A stretch of DNA of 9,565 nt, from assembly GCA_013298485.1 (NCBI GenBank), contig JAAFHS010000057.1, forward strand, positions 1-9,565. The letters run 5' to 3'. This DNA is from Rhodobacterales bacterium (GTDB lineage: Bacteria > Pseudomonadota > Alphaproteobacteria > Rhodobacterales > Rhodobacteraceae). The translations under genes and the position numbers were made by a program. Every line of letters begins with the position of its first letter. Within the stretch, counting starts at the first letter, position 1. This document shows, piece after piece, positions 5,914-9,565 of the stretch. Below the pieces are notes generated by a model, which saw only the letters and a list, made by a program, of their open reading frames with translations, was not told the DNA's origin and did not search any database.

Positions 5914-6497
5914 GGCGCGTGGCCATCCTGATTTCCGGGGGTGGCTCCAACATGCGCGCGCTGGTGGACAGCATGACGGGCGATCATCCGGCGCGCTGTG
6001 TGCTGGTCGCGTCGAACGATCCGATCGCGGCCGGCCTTGCCCATGCCGCAGCACGCGGCATCCCCACCGCTGCCGTTGAACACCGCCCCTTTCAAGGTGA
6101 TCGCGCGGCCTTCGAGGCCGCACTGTTGCAACCCATCCTCGCCGCAGCCCCGGATATCCTGTGCCTTGCGGGTTTCATGCGCGTGCTGACACCCGTCTTC
6201 GTGCAGCGCTTTGCAGGCCGCATGCTGAACATCCACCCGTCGCTTTTGCCAAGATACCCCGGCCTGCACACCCATCAACGCGCCCTTGATGCCGGTGACA
6301 GCGTCGCGGGCTGCACCGTGCATGAGGTGACGCAGGTCCTGGATGACGGCCCCATTCTGGGGCAGGCCACCGTGCCCATCCTGCCCGGCGATACCGCGCA
6401 GGATCTGGCTGACAGGGTTCTGGTGCAAGAGCATCGCCTTTACCCGGCGGTGTTGCGCCGTTTCGCAAGCGGCGATAAAACCCCTTTGATATTATAG
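5910..6497 (+). CDS. purN: Phosphoribosylglycinamide formyltransferase (GAR transformylase)
   Basis: This 195-residue cytoplasmic enzyme transfers the formyl group of 10-formyl-THF to GAR, giving FGAR, two steps before PurM. Its N terminus VAILISGGGSNMRALV (4-19) is the phosphate-binding loop for GAR. AGFMRVLTP (87-95) and LNIHPSLLPRYPGLHTH (106-122) form the core, with Asn107 and His109 in the catalytic positions. HEVTQVLDDGPILGQ (138-152) supplies Asp145, one residue offset from E. coli Asn106/His108/Asp144. It starts with GTG at 5910, overlapping the purM stop in GTGA, which suggests coupled translation. Its last codons overlap the tail of the convergent RTX gene by 6 bp, leaving no room for a separate terminator. 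The C terminus is somewhat shorter than the E. coli enzyme (212), which is common in alphaproteobacteria. Confidence 0.97.
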   Translation: MRRVAILISGGGSNMRALVDSMTGDHPARCVLVASNDPIAAGLAHAAARGIPTAAVEHRPFQGDRAAFEAALLQPILAAAPDILCLAGFMRVLTPVFVQRFAGRMLNIHPSLLPRYPGLHTHQRALDAGDSVAGCTVHEVTQVLDDGPILGQATVPILPGDTAQDLADRVLVQEHRLYPAVLRRFASGDKTPLIL

Positions 6498-7952
6498 GAT
6501 AAAATCAGTCGCATCAAAGGCCGCCAGATTTGTCTGGCGCACCAGCAGGACCGATCCGTCGCCACCCAATTCCGTCAGATCAAGCACGATGCTGCCCCGG
6601 ACCACATCCAGTGCAGCCAGCACCTGCGCGGACGAGACGCCGAAATCCTGCAGGTCAATCTGGTCCAGACCTTGGGTGAACGCGAACACATGGTCGTTGC
6701 CAGTGTCGCGCGTGAAGACGAAGTGATCCGCCCCGGCACCGCCATACAGGCGGTCATTGCCCGCATCGCCCCGCAGCGTGTCATTGCCCGACCCGCCATA
6801 CAGCGCATCACTGCCGCTGCCGCCAGACAAGACATCTGCGCCCACGCCGCCATAGAGCCTGTCGTTCGCCGCGCCCCCATCGACAGTATCGCCGCCCGCG
6901 CCGCCCAAAAGGCTGTCATTGCCCGCATGGCCATAAAGGCTGTCATTCATCCGCCCGCCCGTCAGCCGGTCATTGCCGTCCAGACCGCCGATCAGATTGG
7001 CAAAGTCCGCGGCCCCCACCAGATTGTCGGCACTGGCGCTGCCGAGCAGCGGCGTGCGCACAAAGCTGTCATAGCGTTCATTGGGCACAACATAGGTCAA
7101 CAGGCCCGGATGATTGCCCGCAAACTCTGTCAAGTGGCCCGGATCAACGCCCCGCGCCAGACTTTCCAGCGCCAGGATCGACACGCCCGGATAGGCCGCC
7201 AAGGCTGCAGACAACACAGGCGTCGATGTGGCCTCGGTGCTGAACTGATTTTCAATGATCACGCCGTCGATGGCCGCCTTATAGGCGGTGAACAACGCAC
7301 CACCCGTCCCACCGGACGAGTCCCCCCCGATGAACACGCCGGAATTGACGATCACCTTGGCGGCGGGATTGACCTCGCGCACCGCTGCCGCCACGTCGAT
7401 CACCAGCTGCATCATGGCATCGGCAAATGTCGGGTCATAGGTGCCGGACCGAAAGCCTGCGGTAAAATACTGGCCGACATCGTCCAGAAACACCCCGCCA
7501 TATCCGGCCTGCACCTGCGCCACCGCCTGTGCAATCACCAGTGCGCGCCAGTCGGCATTGCGGTAATCCACGCGGATCGCCTCATCCGCCGGGGGGGCGC
7601 CATTTGGCTCGGGCGCGAAATCAACGCCCCCCAGATTATTCAACAGCCAGGCCGGGGCGCCGGGGTTCACCACACCCACATCAGGCTCTGCCGGATCCGT
7701 CGGGGTCACCCAGGCCGGGTTCCAGTAATTGCGCGCGGCATCGGTTACCGATGTGTTGACGTAAGCGACGACCGTTTGCCCCGCCGCTGCCAATCTCGCC
7801 AGCTCCGCAGCGGTCAGGGCCGGGGCTGCGCCCGTGATATTCAGCGCACTTTCCGTGATCACCAGCTGTGCCCCGGTATTGGCCAGACCGATGGCGGTGG
7901 CATTGGAAAACTGCAGCGCGAAACTGTCAAAAAGGGGCATCTGATGGCTCAC
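6492..7952 (-). CDS. RTX protein with N-terminal GH114-like (polygalactosaminidase-like) domain
   Basis: This 486-residue protein looks like a type I-secreted hydrolase. Residues about 12-295 resemble the GH114/TM1410-type TIM barrel: AYVNTSVTDAARNYW (63-77), DYRNADWRALV (129-139), GYGGVFLDDVGQY (150-162, acidic pair Asp157-Asp158) and DGVIIENQF (229-237, Glu235). Known GH114 enzymes cut alpha-1,4-linked galactosamine polymers; the substrate here is inference. Ten RTX nonapeptides follow at 322-411, then the usual GNDHVFAF-LDQIDLQDFG linker and a C terminus ending FDATDFIL, the pattern of an uncleaved type I export signal. No N-terminal signal peptide is present. No hlyB/hlyD/tolC-type genes lie in the window. 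The start is GTG at 7952 or ATG at 7940 (four residues shorter); neither has a strong ribosome-binding site. Its stop lies inside the purN 3' end, tail to tail. Confidence 0.8.
   Translation of the reverse strand: MSHQMPLFDSFALQFSNATAIGLANTGAQLVITESALNITGAAPALTAAELARLAAAGQTVVAYVNTSVTDAARNYWNPAWVTPTDPAEPDVGVVNPGAPAWLLNNLGGVDFAPEPNGAPPADEAIRVDYRNADWRALVIAQAVAQVQAGYGGVFLDDVGQYFTAGFRSGTYDPTFADAMMQLVIDVAAAVREVNPAAKVIVNSGVFIGGDSSGGTGGALFTAYKAAIDGVIIENQFSTEATSTPVLSAALAAYPGVSILALESLARGVDPGHLTEFAGNHPGLLTYVVPNERYDSFVRTPLLGSASADNLVGAADFANLIGGLDGNDRLTGGRMNDSLYGHAGNDSLLGGAGGDTVDGGAANDRLYGGVGADVLSGGSGSDALYGGSGNDTLRGDAGNDRLYGGAGADHFVFTRDTGNDHVFAFTQGLDQIDLQDFGVSSAQVLAALDVVRGSIVLDLTELGGDGSVLLVRQTNLAAFDATDFIL
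6720..6989 (-). repeat. Ten tandem RTX nonapeptide repeats (27-bp units)
   Basis: Residues 322-411 of the RTX protein divide exactly into ten nine-residue units of the form GGxGxDxLx, such as YGGSGNDTL, YGGVGADVL and YGHAGNDSL. These form the parallel beta-roll that binds calcium outside the cell and drives folding after type I secretion. Units 2 and 5 (TGGRMNDSL, DGGAANDRL) lack the Gly before the Asn/Asp position, and unit 4 has GGDTV; the remaining units are regular. The DNA units differ at many codon positions, so the array is diverged rather than freshly expanded. Confidence 0.9.
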
Positions 7953-8014
7953 TCGTGATACGCGGTGCAGGAAGAGTGGAAAAGTCCCACCCCGTCAATT
8001 GGCCCATCCGATTT

Positions 8015-8100
8015 CGGCCCGGGGCAGGCCGTTTGTCGCTGGGCCGCATATCTTCGGCAAAAATGGCCCGAAGATGGCGTCATATGTCCCGCGTGACGCC
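8015..8100. other. Three consecutive dyads in the spacer upstream of the RTX gene
   Basis: The 175-bp spacer 7953-8127 lies between the AIM24-family gene stop and the RTX gene start, both on the minus strand. It holds CGGCCC (8015-8020) with GGGCCG (8041-8046), ATCTTCGG (8050-8057) with CCGAAGAT (8068-8075), and GGCGTCA (8076-8082) with TGACGCC (8094-8100). The last two are perfect and directly adjacent. None is followed by a T-run on the minus strand, so they are not typical intrinsic terminators. TTGTCT with CATATG 17 bp downstream on the minus strand overlaps the third dyad and is only a weak promoter candidate. Operators, a structured leader for the RTX gene or a Rho-independent end lacking U residues are all possible. 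Confidence 0.45.
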
Positions 8101-8127
8101 CGTAGACAACCATCACAAATGGCAAGA

Positions 8128-8808
8128 CTATTCAAAAAGTGACCGCGAAATCGTCTCGCCTGTCATCTTCTTGTACATGAAGTCATTCCAGAACGGCGTG
8201 AAACAGACCAGAACCCGGCCTGTCCCTTCAAACACCCGCAACCGCGACTGCCCCGAAATCAAGTGCCGCGGAAAACTCGCCGGGCGGTCGGAATGGAACC
8301 GCAGCCCCTTGGACCGCCCCAGTACGATCCGCCCCTGCGCCTTGAACGCTCCGTCGACCACCGGCACCACCTCGACCGGGCCGGGCGCGTTGACCGCGAC
8401 ACGGCCCCGCCCGGAGATCGCCGTTTTCCAGTTGAACAGCCCGTCACCCAGAAAGAACGATGTGATCATCGGGTCGCGGTGCAGGCCCAGCCGGACCGAT
8501 CCTTCCGATGCCCAGTAGACGCCGGGTTCCAGTACCCAGGGCTCTTCGGGTGTGACATCGATGATGTGATATCCCGCCAGCGATGGCTGCAACAGGATCG
8601 TCCCCGACCCCTCATACCACGGGCGGATGCGCGCCTCGTCATTATAGACCGACCGGATCATGTCCATCGCTCCGGGCAGGCGCGGGATCATCTTGACCGA
8701 TCCGCGCATGTTCGACATTGCCCCTTTGCGCGCCCGCACGCGTTCATTTTCGATATCGATGCGCAGCTGGCGCATCCCTTCGACTTCGCGGATCGTGAAA
8801 CTTGCCAT
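8128..8808 (-). CDS. AIM24-family protein (TIGR00266 type)
   Basis: This 226-residue protein has the beta-rich pattern of the AIM24/DUF124 family, named after a yeast mitochondrial biogenesis protein; the bacterial role is unknown. Recognisable features are RVRARKGAMSNMRGSVKM (23-40), GSGTILLQPSLAGYHIIDV (67-85), DGLFNWKTAISGRGRVAVNAPG (122-143) with the GxGxVxxxxxG turn, and FHSDRPASF (171-179). There is no signal peptide or membrane segment. The ATG at 8808 is chosen because it is 4 bp after the stop of the DUF4239-type gene, gives the usual family length, and has GAGG and AGGGG within 14 bp upstream. A longer reading from 8904 would add 32 residues of basic, low-complexity sequence read from inside the upstream gene. 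Close spacing implies that the two genes form one transcript and may work together. Confidence 0.8.
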   Translation of the reverse strand: MASFTIREVEGMRQLRIDIENERVRARKGAMSNMRGSVKMIPRLPGAMDMIRSVYNDEARIRPWYEGSGTILLQPSLAGYHIIDVTPEEPWVLEPGVYWASEGSVRLGLHRDPMITSFFLGDGLFNWKTAISGRGRVAVNAPGPVEVVPVVDGAFKAQGRIVLGRSKGLRFHSDRPASFPRHLISGQSRLRVFEGTGRVLVCFTPFWNDFMYKKMTGETISRSLFE

Positions 8809-8812
8809 ACCC

Positions 8813-9565
8813 CTACATCCTCGGCTCGTCCCAGGCCATCTGCTGATCCCACAGACGCTGGTACGGTTCCGCCGATAACCCTTCATCCCCCTGCAGCGGT
8901 GCATCCAGCGAGACGATCACGAACAGGATCACGCCCAGGAAGAAGGCTGATATCGTGCCCAGCACGAAATGCATCACAGGCCGCGCGCGGATCATCAGGA
9001 GCAGCAGAATACTGACTGCGGCCCCCACGATGACCGCATACCACAGCACCGGCGGGATGCGCGTCGTCACCCCGTTCAGCCGCATCTGCCGCGCTGCCTT
9101 CAACTCTTCGAATGCCGTCACCGCCGCCTGATGCATGATCTCCTGGCTTTTGGTCGCAGGCTCGAACCGCGCAAGCCACAGCCCGAAAGCCTGCACACGG
9201 TTATTGCCCCCTTGGGCCACGCGGTTTTCCTTATGCGCAGGCCAGTCGCGGTGAATCGTGAACTGCACGTAGTCGCGCAGAAATTCTTTCAGATCGCTGC
9301 GAAAGGGTTCGGGGTAGGCCGTCACTGTGCCGTAGATCGACCCGATGGCCGACGCCTCATTCAGGATCGACAGCTGGATGCGCTCGCGGTTTTCATAGGC
9401 CGCCACCGTCAAAAGGCCCAGCAGCAGGCCATAGAACAGGCTGAACCCGTTGGTCGCAAGGCCGATGGTTTCATTGGTCGATGCATCGCCACCGACCAGC
9501 AGCCGCAGGAACGGCTTCAGGAACAGAAGACCCGCGAACATGATGATCGCGGCACCTGCCGAAAA
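8813..9565 (-). CDS. DUF4239 (bestrophin-like domain) membrane protein, N terminus cut by window edge
   Basis: The frame is open to the last base of the window, giving 250 visible residues. The first visible Met (9541) is probably internal, because the hydrophobic segment containing it begins upstream (FSAGAAII precedes it). Counting from that Met, hydrophobic segments lie at about 1-16, 33-50, 165-185 and 190-212, with a long soluble region between the two pairs containing ENRERIQLSILNEASAIGSI (50-69) and LRDYVQFTIHRDWPAH (88-103). This two-plus-two arrangement with an E-rich helix after the second segment matches DUF4239 proteins, which are often annotated as bestrophin-like. The function is unknown; anion-channel activity should not be assumed. 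Its TAG stop (8815-8813) carries the ribosome-binding region of the AIM24-family gene that follows 4 bp later. Confidence 0.75.
   Translation of the reverse strand, partial: FSAGAAIIMFAGLLFLKPFLRLLVGGDASTNETIGLATNGFSLFYGLLLGLLTVAAYENRERIQLSILNEASAIGSIYGTVTAYPEPFRSDLKEFLRDYVQFTIHRDWPAHKENRVAQGGNNRVQAFGLWLARFEPATKSQEIMHQAAVTAFEELKAARQMRLNGVTTRIPPVLWYAVIVGAAVSILLLLMIRARPVMHFVLGTISAFFLGVILFVIVSLDAPLQGDEGLSAEPYQRLWDQQMAWDEPRM

Noticed and set aside
4873..6123. Minus-strand open frame of 416 codons opposite purM and purN
   Set aside because: It lies across two certain purine genes and its translation has no family features.
6672..7958. Plus-strand open frame of 428 codons opposite the RTX gene
   Set aside because: Its repetitive Ala/Arg/Ile pattern simply mirrors the RTX repeats on the real coding strand.
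8809..8904. N-terminal extension of the AIM24-family protein
   Set aside because: The added 32 residues are basic and unlike the family, and lie inside the upstream gene's coding sequence.

Overview
The window is GC-rich (about 60% or more G+C by eye) and reads as ordinary chromosome of an alphaproteobacterium, most likely a marine Rhodobacteraceae (Roseobacter-group) bacterium. That placement is inference from protein style, very high coding density, the genomically encoded CCA of the tRNA, an RTX protein ending in an ATDFIL-type tail, and G/C-rich hairpin strings between genes. No transposase, integrase, phage gene or CRISPR array was seen.

Layout. Bases 1-74 hold a string of short hairpins, the last a possible terminator for an off-window gene. 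Bases 75-995 (+) encode a ribokinase-type PfkB sugar kinase. A 414-bp convergent spacer (996-1409) has no convincing protein gene but contains a run of strong inverted repeats at 1023-1307, the least explained stretch of the window. On the minus strand follow an FAD-dependent amine/amino-acid oxidoreductase (1410-2777) and a lipoprotein lytic transglycosylase of the MltB type (2774-4012), joined by an ATGA overlap, and upstream of them a tRNA with anticodon CAU (4109-4184), probably the lysidine-modified tRNA-Ile2. Diverging from the tRNA, the plus strand carries a small membrane protein (4305-4790) and the purine genes purM (4855-5913) and purN (5910-6497), which overlap by 4 bp and supply the GAR transformylase and AIR synthetase steps of IMP synthesis. 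A 12-bp perfect stem directly before purM takes in its ribosome-binding site and the first base of its start codon.

Convergent with purN, and overlapping it by 6 bp, is a secreted-type protein (6492-7952, minus) that joins a GH114-like (endo-alpha-1,4-polygalactosaminidase-like) domain to ten RTX calcium-binding nonapeptides. A spacer with back-to-back dyads separates it from a minus-strand pair: a DUF4239 (bestrophin-like) membrane protein, cut by the right window edge, and an AIM24-family protein starting 4 bp after it.

Most genes are housekeeping or widespread accessory genes. The items worth a second look are non-coding: the structured convergent spacer, the hairpin that masks the purM start, and the tandem dyads before the RTX gene. 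The RTX-GH114 fusion is the most interesting protein. I found no evidence of a new multi-gene system.
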